A DNA stretch of 64,000 nucleotides from Sphingomonas chungangi (GCF_013778325.1 NZ_JACEIB010000006.1:525654-589653); one strand, 5' to 3'. Numbered from the stretch's first letter, positions 51,033-59,035 are shown. Numbers and translations: made by a program. Notes: generated by a model from the sequence alone, not told the origin.

Positions 51033-51331
51033 CTAGCGGCCGCGAACATTCTCGACATGGCCCAGCACCGAGATCGGCCCGAAATCCTCCCCATAGCGTT
51101 CGAGCACGCTGGCCAGCCGATCGATGCCCTGCGGGGTTGCGTGCAATATGTCGGGGCGGTTGCTGGCTCGTGCCGCGCGCAGCATCACCAGATCGCCTCG
51201 CTCGACCATATCGCGCAGGTCCGCGTGTAGGCGCGACCGCTCGGCGTATCGAGAGGCAGGCCCCCGTCGCGGGTCGCGAGCCGGAGATAGGCGATCATCA
51301 CCTCGAGCGCGAACTTGGGATCCCGGGCCAT
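51033..51331 (-). pseudogene. Probable frameshifted unknown gene
   Basis: Two frames seem to belong together. From the ATG at 51331 (after a GAGGG site) one frame reads MARDPKFALEVMIAYLRLATR and LPLDTPSG, then soon stops. From about 51235 another frame continues with LHADLRDMVERGDLVMLRA and ends GPISVLGHVENVRGR. The upstream part of the second frame is Arg-rich and unlike protein. A one-base change near 51228-51240 would join them into a protein of about 99 residues. Sequencing error or mutation cannot be told apart. Confidence 0.5.
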
Positions 51332-51347
51332 GTTCTTGCCCTCGCAC

Positions 51348-51757
51348 AGCCCGGTGTCGCTGTCATCGCATCATGGCCAAAAAGAAGGGCCGCCCCTCGT
51401 CAGGGGCGGCCCCGCCATTGTTCAGCCGCCGCGGCGGCCTGTCGTTCGATCGCGGTCCTGCGGCTCGCTCCAACGAACCGGCGACCGCGACGATGCCTCA
51501 GGCGCCGGTCGCTCCGTGGGAGCGAACCGGACCCGAGTTTCCGCCGTGCGGCGTGAGACAATGAGACATCCGATCACCTCCTTCCATGCTGTTGAACCTG
51601 CAGCATGAGATGGGGACGATCGCCCGGAATGGAAGTCCCGGTGCCCGATCTCGTTGCGCGAGGGGCTCTTTGCTGGCCGATCGGAGCTTTCGAAAAAAAT
51701 CTTTTGGCCTGAAGGTGTTGCGGGGGATCGCAGGGAGCGCTCACCAGTTTTGCTGCC
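51348..51757. other. 410-bp stretch without a convincing gene
   Basis: Holds the strong hairpin at 51388-51411 and otherwise only short Arg-rich frames. The right part (about 51660-51750) has T/A-richer sequence that may hold the promoter of the gene at 51758. Confidence 0.45.
51381..51411 (-). terminator. Strong terminator hairpin, minus orientation
   Basis: Perfect 10-bp stem GGCCGCCCCT / AGGGGCGGCC with a four-base loop. On the minus strand it is followed by CTTCTTTTTGG, a T-tract. It would end minus-strand transcripts coming from the gene at 52137-52493, or act as an attenuator before the gene at 51033-51331. Confidence 0.65.
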
Positions 51758-52132
51758 ATGGCGACCGTACTTCGCGATCTTTCTGAACAACAGGCTACCA
51801 CCCGCTTCGTGGCCAGGGTCGGTGCGGCGCGCTGGACCATCGGGCTCGAGCCCTGCGCTTTGGCGGCGATGGACATGGTCGCGGGCCATGCTGCGCCCAC
51901 TGACCTCTCGGCGCATGACTGGTGGCGCATCATGGACAGCGTACGCGCGAAAGCCGTTGCGCTGAAATGGTATGGCGGAGGCGAAATGACGATCCGCGCG
52001 GACGAACTCTGTCCGCCGATCCCGCCGGCATTCGATACCGATGGGAACGAGATCCCACCTGCGGCCTGGTTCACCATCATGCCGGCCGAGGGCGGTGCCG
52101 GTCGTCATCTGCGACTGGTTGACCTCGCCTGA
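51758..52132 (+). CDS. Unknown protein, 124 aa
   Basis: Starts MATVLRDLSEQQATTRFVARV. The sequence is soluble with an acidic middle (HAAPTDLSAHDWWRIMDSVRAKAVALKWYGGG in parts) and a Pro-rich segment (CPPIPPAFDTDGNEIPPAAW). No good ribosome site is close to the ATG. It converges on the gene at 52137. No family is recognised. Confidence 0.55.
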   Translation: MATVLRDLSEQQATTRFVARVGAARWTIGLEPCALAAMDMVAGHAAPTDLSAHDWWRIMDSVRAKAVALKWYGGGEMTIRADELCPPIPPAFDTDGNEIPPAAWFTIMPAEGGAGRHLRLVDLA

Positions 52133-52136
52133 GCGT

Positions 52137-52493
52137 TTACGGGTCAAGGCCGCCGAACCAGTCTGCATAAGGCGTGTTGCGCACCATGTGTCGGTTGAGG
52201 TCGGGCGCATCGTCCGACCACCAGACAGGCCCGCGCTCGCCAAGCGCACGTTTGGTCTCGTCGACCCTGGCTCTCGCCGCCCGCAACCTCTTCTTGTCCG
52301 CCGCTCGGAGCGCCGTGCCCACGTCGCGCCGCGCGGCCATCAACTCTGCGACTAGCGAGGCACGCCTGGCCGGGCTCAGCCGCGGATCCGCCATCCGCCA
52401 CAGCCGGCCGCGGACGACGAAGTACCGGCCGTCGGGCGTCACCGGATGGTTCCCGGCCAACTGCTCGCCAAGGGTTGTTTGCGCGCCGATCAT
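52137..52493 (-). CDS. Unknown protein, 118 aa
   Basis: The start at 52493 (MIGAQTTLGEQLAGNHPVT) is preferred to the open frame before it. The product reads YFVVRGRLWRMADPRLSPA and then a charged helical stretch (LVAELMAARRDVGTALRAADKK), ending with RNTPYADWF. Similar small proteins occur in sphingomonad genomes as hypothetical proteins. Function unknown. Confidence 0.65.
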   Translation of the reverse strand: MIGAQTTLGEQLAGNHPVTPDGRYFVVRGRLWRMADPRLSPARRASLVAELMAARRDVGTALRAADKKRLRAARARVDETKRALGERGPVWWSDDAPDLNRHMVRNTPYADWFGGLDP

Positions 52494-52564
52494 GCGCCCA
52501 GAACGCGCCTGCCTGCCGCCCCGGTCCATGCGACCGATCCCGCTGCTTTCGTGTTCCACCCGAC

Positions 52565-53213
52565 ATGGCACGCAAACAAAAGCTCAAGGTCTATCGGACG
52601 CCGATCGGCTTCCATGACGCCTATGTCGCCGCACCGAGCCAGAAGGCCGCCCTGGACGCATGGGGGGCGGATGCCGATCTCTTCGCAAGGGGGCGTCGCC
52701 GAGACAGTGAGCGACGAGGCGCTGACCCGCGAGCCGCTCGAACAGCCTGGTGTCGTCGTCCGCAAGCTCCGGGGCACCGCGGACGAACAGATGTTAGCTC
52801 TGCCCAGGGATCGTCCGAGGGCGAAGCGCCGCACGACGCCCCCAGACGAGGATGAGGGGCCACCGCCACGGGCACTCCATGGTGGTCGAAGAACCACCGC
52901 GGCGCCCCGGCGATCGCCGCTTTTGTCGGCGAGCGAGGCGAAGCCCGCACGTGCGTCACCGCCGAAGGCGGCGCCAAAGCGCAAGGCGCCCCGGCCTAGC
53001 AGGGTAAAACTCGATGAAGCCGAACGGGCGATCGAGCAAGCCGAGGCCGAGCACGCGCGCAGGGTCGCAGATCTTCGGGATCGTGAGAAGCAGCTCCAGC
53101 AGGAGCGCCGCGCTGCAGAGGCCGCGCATGAGGCCAATATCGCGAAGCTGGAAGCCGCGCTCACGAAAGTTCGCGACCGATATACGGCAGCGCTCCAGAA
53201 GTGGCGCGCCTAG
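52565..53213 (+). pseudogene. Frameshifted gene, TolA-like coiled-coil protein
   Basis: The ATG at 52565 opens MARKQKLKVYRTPIGFHDAY and AAPSQKAALDAWGADADLFARG; the frame then loses sense. Removing one G from the GGGGG run at about 52689-52693 joins it to the next frame (GVAETVSDEALTREPLEQPG), which continues through a basic Pro-rich linker to a long coiled coil (EAERAIEQAEAEHARRVADL; EANIAKLEAALTKVRDRYTA) ending at 53213. Intact relatives of about 215 residues are, from memory, common in sphingomonads. Homopolymer error, mutation or frameshifting are possible. Confidence 0.7.
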
Positions 53214-53322
53214 CGTCCGCCGGTTCGGCGAGGCGGCATTTCGATACTGACCGTCCTCTTGCCCCGTATCTTGATCTGGATTGTAAAAGGGCCGGAAAAC
53301 CATGGAGATATTCCGCGAGACC

Positions 53323-53347
53323 GGAACTGCGCCGAAGCACCACGGTT
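53323..53347 (+). promoter_or_regulatory. EcfG-type (general stress sigma) promoter
   Basis: GGAAC at 53323-53327, a 16-base spacer and GGTT at 53344-53347. This fits the alphaproteobacterial EcfG pattern GGAAC-N16/17-CGTT except for one base. It lies 43 bases before the CsbD-like start, and such genes are often in this stress regulon. Confidence 0.6.
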
Positions 53348-53389
53348 GATGCTGCAAGGCTATACGGCCTGCCCAATATGGAGAGCAGC

Positions 53390-53575
53390 ATGAGCGTCGA
53401 AGGCAAAGTCAAGGAAGTCGCCGGCTACGTGAAGGAAGAGCTGCACGAGCATGGCAAATCGCCCGAGAGCCAGAAGAAGGCCCAGGAGGGTCGCGAACTG
53501 CGCAACGAAGGCCGGGTCGAAGATGGCAAGGCGCCGAAGCTCAACGAGCCTGGTACCGGCGACGCCAGCAAATAA
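53390..53575 (+). CDS. CsbD-like stress protein
   Basis: Encodes 61 residues. The ATG at 53390 follows GGAGAG; an ATG at 53378 adds MESS in front. The sequence MSVEGKVKEVAGYVKEELHE and the Lys/Glu-rich helical pattern fit the CsbD family of small general stress proteins. Function is unknown but expression is usually stress-induced, here consistent with the EcfG-type promoter upstream. Confidence 0.75.
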   Translation: MSVEGKVKEVAGYVKEELHEHGKSPESQKKAQEGRELRNEGRVEDGKAPKLNEPGTGDASK

Positions 53576-53610
53576 TCCCGACGTCACCCGCTAGGGTGAC
53601 GATCGCTGCA

Positions 53611-53646
53611 GAAACCGCCGTCGGACATTCGTCCGGCGGCGGTTTC
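53611..53646 (+). terminator. Long stem-loop after the CsbD-like gene
   Basis: Arms GAAACCGCCG and CGGCGGTTTC, extended inward by TCGGAC / GTCCGG around loop ATTC, giving a 16-bp stem with one G-U pair. It is 35 bases after the stop. No T-tract follows, so it may stabilise mRNA ends or separate the two stress genes. Confidence 0.55.
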
Positions 53647-53705
53647 GCGGATGCCCAGTGGCAGTGCAACGCCGGGCTCCCGTCCGAAATTCGAGGAGAA
53701 TATCC

Positions 53706-54191
53706 ATGAAAGCTTTCCTGCTCGGCGCCACCTTGTTGGCCGCCATGACGTCAACCGCGGCGATCGCGGATACGCCCACACCCAAGGAGTTCGTCGGTAA
53801 GGCGGGCGCCTCGGATACGTTCGAGATCGATTCGGCTAAGCTGATGGCGACATCGAAGAACCACGCGATCAGCGCGTTCGCGACCCAGATGATCACCGAT
53901 CACGCCAAGAGCACGCGGCTCGTCCAGTCCGCCGCGCGCGCCGACCATGTCCGCCTGTCGAAGCCCTCGCTCACGGTCGGCCAGCGCACCGACCTGACGG
54001 CGCTGAAGGCTGTTCCCAACGGCAAGACCCGCGACGATCTTTACGTGAAGCAACAGAAAGCGGCACATGATGATGCGCTGGCCCTGATGCAGGACTATGC
54101 GGCGAACGGTACCGCCCGCCATCTCAAGATGACGGCAGGCAAGATCGCTCCGGTCGTCCAGAAGCACCAGGCGATGCTCTCGACGATGTGA
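53706..54191 (+). CDS. DUF4142 periplasmic protein
   Basis: Encodes 161 residues; the ATG at 53706 has GAGGAGAA upstream. A signal peptide (MKAFLLGATLLAAMTSTAAIA) precedes a helical DUF4142 domain (FVGKAGASDTFEIDSAKLM; FATQMITDHAKSTRLVQSA; DDLYVKQQKAAHDDALALMQ). The family is ferritin-like in fold and common in sphingomonads, often near stress genes. Function unknown. It converges on the alkB-like gene. Confidence 0.9.
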   Translation: MKAFLLGATLLAAMTSTAAIADTPTPKEFVGKAGASDTFEIDSAKLMATSKNHAISAFATQMITDHAKSTRLVQSAARADHVRLSKPSLTVGQRTDLTALKAVPNGKTRDDLYVKQQKAAHDDALALMQDYAANGTARHLKMTAGKIAPVVQKHQAMLSTM

Positions 54192-54194
54192 TCG

Positions 54195-54220
54195 GATCTG
54201 GGTGATAAGATCTGGGTGAT
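54195..54220. repeat. Short direct repeat GATCTGGGTGAT
   Basis: Two copies of GATCTGGGTGAT (54195-54206 and 54209-54220) with two bases between them, filling the gap between the convergent DUF4142 and alkB-like genes. The second copy includes the alkB-like stop. Probably a small tandem duplication. Confidence 0.6.
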
Positions 54221-54744
54221 CAGGACTGGTCGATCGGCCAGCGGCGCGACGGCGACCGCAGGGTGATCGACCAGCGACGCTCAGCCATGTCCGCGATGCT
54301 GTGCTCCCAAGCGTGCCGGGCCTCGCCCGACAGATGATAGGCGGCGCGCGGCGCGAGCGGCATCGTCGCCCGCTCGAAACCGCCCGCTGGCTTGCGGCGA
54401 CGGAAACGCATCTCGGCAGCAGCTCCGAGCGAGAGCCCGAGAACATGCTCGTAGATCGGCCGATCGCGGTGCCAGCCGATGCCGGCGCCGGGATCGTAGC
54501 GGATCAGCAGGACCTGGACGAACAGCGAAGGATCGAGCCCGGCCTGCGTCGCCATCCGCTCACGGATCGCCAGGAGCCAGGATGGTATCGGATCAGCGCG
54601 CGCGACCTGCTGCGTCTCGAAATCATAATGATAGCCAAACGAGCTGGTGAGGCGCTTGCCGGTCCATTGCTGGAACCGGAAAGGGGTGAGGTTGGTCGCA
54701 TCGATCGCGGCGACCAAGGCGCGTTCTTCCACTTCGCTGACCAT
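54220..54744 (-). CDS. AlkB-like 2OG-Fe(II) dioxygenase
   Basis: Repairs alkylated bases by oxidative demethylation. Motifs: GWHRDRPIYEHV (iron-binding His and Asp), RHAWEHS (second His) and RWSITLRSPSR (2-oxoglutarate Arg). From the ATG at 54744 the protein has 174 residues, but AlkB-like sequence continues in frame upstream (LDLFDAPILPGLASWPD) to the dinB stop at 54802, with no ATG, GTG or TTG. The real start may be an unusual codon (ATA at 54798 or CTG at 54789) or a lost ATG. It lies directly after dinB, so both DNA damage genes are probably one SOS unit. Confidence 0.87.
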   Translation of the reverse strand: MVSEVEERALVAAIDATNLTPFRFQQWTGKRLTSSFGYHYDFETQQVARADPIPSWLLAIRERMATQAGLDPSLFVQVLLIRYDPGAGIGWHRDRPIYEHVLGLSLGAAAEMRFRRRKPAGGFERATMPLAPRAAYHLSGEARHAWEHSIADMAERRWSITLRSPSRRWPIDQS

Positions 54745-54801
54745 GTCCGGCCAGGATGCCAGGCCCGGGAGGATCGGCGCGTCGAACAGGTCTAGTATCG
54801 G

Positions 54802-55896
54802 TCAGGCTCCCACGGCCTCGGCAAAGAGGGGGAGGGCGTCCCCGACCCGGCCAGGCTGCTTCTCGAAATTGGATACGGTCACGCCGACCAGGCGGATGCC
54901 CTTTGGCGTCGGCAGGACCGAGCGGATCAGCGCGCGGCTAGCCTCGCGTAACGCAGCCTGGCTGTCGACGAGCGTCGGGAAGCTGCGGCTGCGGGTGATC
55001 TGCTGGAAGTCGCCGTATTTGACCTTCACCGTCACCGTCCGGCCGAACGCCTGGGCGCGCTCGCACCAGGTCCACACGTCATCGGCCTGGGAGAGCACGC
55101 CCGCCTCGATCTCGCCGTCGACAAGCAGATCCCGGTCGAAGGTGGTCTCGGACCCCGACGATTTGCGTTCGCGATTGGGGTTGACCGGCCGTTCGTCGAT
55201 CCCGCGCGCGATATGCCAATACCATTCGGCCGAGCTGCCGAAATGCTCGCGCAGGAAATCGAGCGGCTTTGCCCTCAAGTCCGCCCCGCTATCGATCCCG
55301 AGCTGGCTCATCTTGGCGGCCGTCACCGGCCCGACGCCATGGAAGCGGGATACCGGCAGCGTCTCGACCCAGGCCGCACCCATGTCGGGCGTCACCGCGA
55401 ACTGGCCATTGGGCTTGCGCTGGTCCGACGCGAGCTTGGCCAGGAACTTGTTGTAGGAGATGCCGGCAGACGCGGTCAGCCCTGTCTCCTCCAGGATGCG
55501 GGCGCGGATATGCTTCGCCGTCGCCCAGGCGGTTGCAAGGCCACGCCGGTCGGCGGTCACGTCGAGATAGGCCTCCTCGAGCGAGAGCGGCTGGATGAGA
55601 TCGGTATAGTCCGCGAAGATCATGTGGATCTGCGCCGACACCGCCTTGTAGACATCGAACCGGGGCGGCACGAAGATGAGGTCGGGACAGCGGCGCAAGG
55701 CCGTGACCGAAGGCAGCGCCGAGCGCACCCCGAAAGTGCGCGCCTCGTAGCTCGCCGCTGCAACCACGCCGCGCGCCGCGGCATAGCCGACCGCCACAGG
55801 CTTTCCGCGCAAGGCCGGATTGTCACGCTGTTCGACCGACGCGAAGAAGGCGTCCATGTCGACGTGGATGATCTTGCGCTCGGCCGACTCTGGCAT
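54802..55896 (-). CDS. dinB: DNA polymerase IV (DinB)
   Basis: Encodes 364 residues, the usual length. Catalytic motifs are HVDMDAFFASVEQRDNPALRG and PLSLEEAYLDVT (acidic metal ligands); the little finger domain follows (SGSETTFDRDLLVDGEI). It copies damaged DNA with low fidelity. The SOS box at 55918-55932 lies 22 bases upstream of the start, so LexA control is likely. The alkB-like gene follows in the same frame just after the stop. Confidence 0.96.
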   Translation of the reverse strand: MPESAERKIIHVDMDAFFASVEQRDNPALRGKPVAVGYAAARGVVAAASYEARTFGVRSALPSVTALRRCPDLIFVPPRFDVYKAVSAQIHMIFADYTDLIQPLSLEEAYLDVTADRRGLATAWATAKHIRARILEETGLTASAGISYNKFLAKLASDQRKPNGQFAVTPDMGAAWVETLPVSRFHGVGPVTAAKMSQLGIDSGADLRAKPLDFLREHFGSSAEWYWHIARGIDERPVNPNRERKSSGSETTFDRDLLVDGEIEAGVLSQADDVWTWCERAQAFGRTVTVKVKYGDFQQITRSRSFPTLVDSQAALREASRALIRSVLPTPKGIRLVGVTVSNFEKQPGRVGDALPLFAEAVGA

Positions 55897-55917
55897 GCCC
55901 GCATCATAATATTATCC

Positions 55918-55932
55918 GAACAAAATGGGAAC
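55918..55932 (-). promoter_or_regulatory. SOS box (LexA site) of dinB
   Basis: On the minus strand GTTC-CCATTTT-GTTC, an exact match to the alphaproteobacterial LexA pattern GTTC-N7-GTTC. It is 22 bases before the dinB start and 46 bases before the divergent DUF1810 gene, so it could control both. Confidence 0.8.
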
Positions 55933-55977
55933 ACGGCTCGTGCCGCTTCTTCGGTCCCGCTCGCGCGTTGCCGCCTT

Positions 55978-56400
55978 ATGGCCGATCCGTTCGATCTCGA
56001 CCGCTTCGTGCGCGCGCAGCGCGAGACCTATGCCCGCGCGCTCACCGAGGTCCGAGACGGAGCCAAAAGCAGCCACTGGATGTGGTACGTCTTTCCACAG
56101 ATCGCAGGACTTGGACACAGCCCGATGGCCCGGAGTTTCGCGATTTCGGGCCTCGGCGAAGCCAGGGCATATCTCGCGCATCCCGTCCTTGGTGGTCGGC
56201 TGCGCGAAATCACCGCTGCCCTTAGACAACTGCCCGACCCGGACGCGCACCGCGTATTCGGCGACGTCGATGCGATGAAGTTGCGCTCGTGCCTGACCCT
56301 GTTCGCGCATGCCGATGACGAGGGAGGCGGCCTGTTCAGGGCGGCGCTGGGTCGCTGGTTCGATGGCGTCGAGGACCCTGCCACCGTGGCGCGCCTGTGA
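55978..56400 (+). CDS. DUF1810 family protein
   Basis: Encodes 140 residues from the ATG at 55978. Family features are FDLDRFVRAQRETYARALTEV, SHWMWYVFPQIAGLGHSPMA and YLAHPVLGGRLREIT. DUF1810 proteins are of unknown biochemical function, with links to stress and cell filament proteins. Its stop overlaps the GTG start of the exonuclease gene (GTGA). It is divergent from dinB and may share the SOS box. Confidence 0.92.
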   Translation: MADPFDLDRFVRAQRETYARALTEVRDGAKSSHWMWYVFPQIAGLGHSPMARSFAISGLGEARAYLAHPVLGGRLREITAALRQLPDPDAHRVFGDVDAMKLRSCLTLFAHADDEGGGLFRAALGRWFDGVEDPATVARL

Positions 56401-57224
56401 GGGTCGCGACCTACAACGTCAACGGCGTCAACGGCAGGCTTGGCGTGCTGTTGCGCTGGCTCGCCGAAGCCCAACCAGACATCGTCTGTCTCCAGGAGTT
56501 GAAGGCGCCGGACGAGCGCTTCCCGGCGAAGGCCATCGGGGACGCCGGCTACGAGGCGATCTGGCACGGCCAGAAAAGCTGGAACGGCGTCGCGATTCTG
56601 AGCCGGGTCGGCACGCCGGTTGAGACACGGCGCGCCCTGCCGGGCGACGACGAGGACGTGCAGAGCCGTTATATCGAGGCAGCGGTCAACGGAATGCTCG
56701 TCGCCTGCCTCTATCTGCCGAACGGCAATCCGCGTCCCGGGCCCAAATTCGACTACAAGCTGGGCTGGTTCGACCGCCTGATCGCCCACACTGCCGACCT
56801 GATCGCAACCGGCATACCCATCGTCGTCGCCGGCGACTTCAACGTGATGCCGACCGAGCAGGACGTCTACAAGCCCGAACGCTGGCAGGGCGACGCGCTG
56901 TTCTCGCCGCAGGTGCGCGAGGCTTATGCCCGGCTGCTTGGCCAGGGCTGGACCGACGCCGTGCGCACAATCCATCCCGACGAGACGATCTACACTTTCT
57001 GGGATTATTTCCGGAATGCCTACGCGCGCAATGCCGGCCTGCGGATCGATCATCTGTTGCTGAGCCCCGCGCTCGCGCCGCGTCTCGCTGCCGCCGACGT
57101 CGATCGCGAGGTGCGCGGATGGGAGAAAAGCAGTGACCATGCCCCCGTCTGGATCGAACTGGCCGATACGCCCGTTCGAACCCGCAGGCGTCGGTCTGGA
57201 GCGACGCCTCGAAACGAGGCGTAG
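56397..57224 (+). CDS. xth: Exonuclease III family AP endonuclease
   Basis: Encodes 275 residues from a GTG at 56397. Endonuclease/exonuclease/phosphatase motifs: YNVNGVNGR, CLQELKAPD (metal Glu), PIVVAGDFNVMP (Asp-x-Asn), LRIDHLLLSP and SSDHAPVWIEL (Asp-His). It cleaves abasic sites and trims DNA ends in base excision repair. Translation is coupled to DUF1810. With dinB and the alkB-like gene it forms a DNA repair cluster. Confidence 0.95.
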   Translation: MRVATYNVNGVNGRLGVLLRWLAEAQPDIVCLQELKAPDERFPAKAIGDAGYEAIWHGQKSWNGVAILSRVGTPVETRRALPGDDEDVQSRYIEAAVNGMLVACLYLPNGNPRPGPKFDYKLGWFDRLIAHTADLIATGIPIVVAGDFNVMPTEQDVYKPERWQGDALFSPQVREAYARLLGQGWTDAVRTIHPDETIYTFWDYFRNAYARNAGLRIDHLLLSPALAPRLAAADVDREVRGWEKSSDHAPVWIELADTPVRTRRRRSGATPRNEA

Positions 57225-57361
57225 CGCATGGATCTGTCGAGGATCGGTCACCAACGGGACATCGACGACGGCAAGCCTGAGGGGCGTGCGACGCTCGGCG
57301 CCGGTAGAACCAGCGAAGGCCTCCGCCTGATTCTTGACGCTGCGAGCGATGAGAGCTCGCG

Positions 57362-57700
57362 ATGATCAAGCCGGTCTACCGGGCCACGCGGCACGTCTCG
57401 AACCTCATTGCGGACGCCGCCGGCCATCCGGCCGCGCAGCTCGGCGTGCTCATCCTGTGCGTCGCCTGGTGGGCGCTGGGCGGCAGCGAGACAGCGCTCG
57501 CGTCCGGCGTATCGATCGGCAGCTTCGTGCTGACCCAGATGGTGCTCAACCAGCAACGACGCCGCGAACTGGCCCTGCAGCTCAAGATCGACGAACTCAT
57601 CCTGTCGAAGCGCGGCGCGCGCGATGAAGTGGCCGGGATTGAGAGCAAGACGGAAGCCGAGATCGAGGAAATTCGAGCCGGTCGGGATCCCAGCGACTAG
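57362..57700 (+). CDS. Low-affinity iron permease family protein
   Basis: Encodes 112 residues. Two hydrophobic segments (LGVLILCVAWWALGG and ASGVSIGSFVLTQMVLNQ) are followed by the family signature QQRRRELALQLKIDELILS. The family is named after a yeast iron transporter, but bacterial members are short and their transport role is unproven. Lies 137 bases after the exonuclease gene. Confidence 0.85.
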   Translation: MIKPVYRATRHVSNLIADAAGHPAAQLGVLILCVAWWALGGSETALASGVSIGSFVLTQMVLNQQRRRELALQLKIDELILSKRGARDEVAGIESKTEAEIEEIRAGRDPSD

Positions 57701-57729
57701 GTGTCGCCGAACCACACACAGCTGGAGAA

Positions 57730-57972
57730 TTGAAGAGCATTCCCTGGAACGACATGGCGGTTCTTCTGGTCGAGGCGCCTGGTGGCCGAGAAATCGCCGC
57801 CGAGGGGACTCTACGGCAGATGGTCAATCGCATCGCCGCGCGACCGCCGTCCGAATGGCACCGATTTGCTATCTCGCTTCCCGACCGTCGGGTCGCGCCG
57901 TTCGCCTACGAAAACGATGACGTCGTCGTCCTCGTCGATGCCATTCGACGAGGTGCCGACCAGCCGCGATGA
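57730..57972 (+). CDS. Unknown small protein, 72-80 aa
   Basis: A TTG at 57730 (GGAG just upstream, tight spacing) or the ATG at 57754 may be the start. The product includes MAVLLVEAPGGREIAAEGTL and then SLPDRRVAPFAYENDDVVVLV, a compact beta-rich pattern. It ends directly against the stop of the minus-strand gene at 57973. No family is recognised. Confidence 0.5.
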   Translation: MKSIPWNDMAVLLVEAPGGREIAAEGTLRQMVNRIAARPPSEWHRFAISLPDRRVAPFAYENDDVVVLVDAIRRGADQPR

Positions 57973-58143
57973 TCAGTGCGGCGGGTTGGTGCGCGGCGTC
58001 AGTCGCTCCTGCATCGATCCCCCCGCCGACGCCGGAGTCACCCTCGGCTGGCGGTTGAGCCACATCATTCCCAGGCCGATAATAATAACGGCGAGAACGA
58101 CGACCAGGAGGGCGAGGCAGCCACGCCGGTTGGTGATCCTCAT
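57973..58143 (-). CDS. Small single-helix membrane protein, 56 aa
   Basis: The ATG at 58143 overlaps the stop of the preceding gene (ATGA). The product starts MRITNRRGC and has one membrane helix (LALLVVVLAVIIIGLGMMWL) with a polar, Pro-rich tail (RQPRVTPASAGGSMQERLTP). The coupling and the typical type II membrane layout support a real gene. Function unknown. Confidence 0.6.
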   Translation of the reverse strand: MRITNRRGCLALLVVVLAVIIIGLGMMWLNRQPRVTPASAGGSMQERLTPRTNPPH

Positions 58144-58319
58144 CGTTTTGCGGTCTCGACCGGACCGAAACCCGCGACCTGGCGAAGCTGGTCCATCAGG
58201 TCATCCAGATCCGGGTTTTCGATCGGCGGGCCAACCGACAAACCGCGGCGCAACGCATCGCCCAGCGTCGACAATGCCCCCAGACTGTTATCCCGAGGAC
58301 GATCCCATCTCATGCTCAT
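58140..58319 (-). CDS. Small unknown protein coupled to a membrane protein gene
   Basis: About 59 residues; the ATG at 58319 has CGGAGG 9 bases upstream, while one at 58328 abuts it. The sequence is soluble and acidic-amphipathic (NPDLDDLMDQLRQVAGFGPVE). It forms a two-gene unit with the 56-residue membrane protein downstream through an ATGA overlap. No family is recognised. Confidence 0.55.
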   Translation of the reverse strand: MSMRWDRPRDNSLGALSTLGDALRRGLSVGPPIENPDLDDLMDQLRQVAGFGPVETAKR

Positions 58320-58540
58320 CGTCGGCATCCTCCGATTGGCCCAAGAGCGAACGGCGGGTCTCTAAAGGTCCCCATGTTTCGCGGCCGAACTGAAACGGGC
58401 TGTCCCAATGGCAGCGCGCCAGCGGTGCGTTCTTCCGTCGCACGCGGGGACACGGCCCGACGGCGTGCAGGAGGGAAGGGGAGGGACGCGGTGGTGATCG
58501 CCGGACGGCGGTCCGATCCATCTGATCCAGGAGACACATC

Positions 58541-59035
58541 ATGGCAGATCGTGCGTCTGCATCCATCGTGCTGGGCGGAACGCTCAGCCACATCCACGTC
58601 GATGACCTGATCGCGGCCATCGGGGCCGATCGCCTCTGCGTCGACTATGGCGATCGTCCGCTCGACGAAACGGATATCATTTCGGGTTTCTCGCTTTACG
58701 GCGCGGCGACGGGGGTCGCAGGCGCGAGCTTTGACGCCGTCGAAGCCTTTTGCCGCGACCATGGCCTCCATTATGTCCGGCGCTCGGATGCGTGCCCTGG
58801 CTCGTGGGACACCAACATGGTCGTGTTCACCGGCGACGGCGATGTTCGCACATTCGCATCCGACGATGCCGGCACGGTCATGCTCAGCATCGACGAAATC
58901 CGCGATCTCGGCAGCATGTCGGCGATCTACAATTATGTCGGTCCCGCCATGCTCGACGTCGGGCCGCTCGTCATCGTCGGTTCCGACCCGCCCGTGGCGG
59001 GAGGGCAGGCAACGGGAGGCGACAGTGATGGATGA
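58541..59035 (+). CDS. Unknown protein, 164 aa
   Basis: The ATG follows CAGGAGACACATC. The sequence is alpha/beta and acidic (LSHIHVDDLIAAIGADRL; NMVVFTGDGDVRTFASDDAG; SIDEIRDLGSMSAIYNYVG). Recurrent plasmid-type small protein pattern, no domain named. It overlaps the next gene by 8 bases. Confidence 0.65.
   Translation: MADRASASIVLGGTLSHIHVDDLIAAIGADRLCVDYGDRPLDETDIISGFSLYGAATGVAGASFDAVEAFCRDHGLHYVRRSDACPGSWDTNMVVFTGDGDVRTFASDDAGTVMLSIDEIRDLGSMSAIYNYVGPAMLDVGPLVIVGSDPPVAGGQATGGDSDG

Noticed and set aside
55213-55977. Upstream extension of the DUF1810 frame through dinB
   Set aside because: Antisense to dinB and Arg-rich; DUF1810 homology starts at the ATG at 55978.
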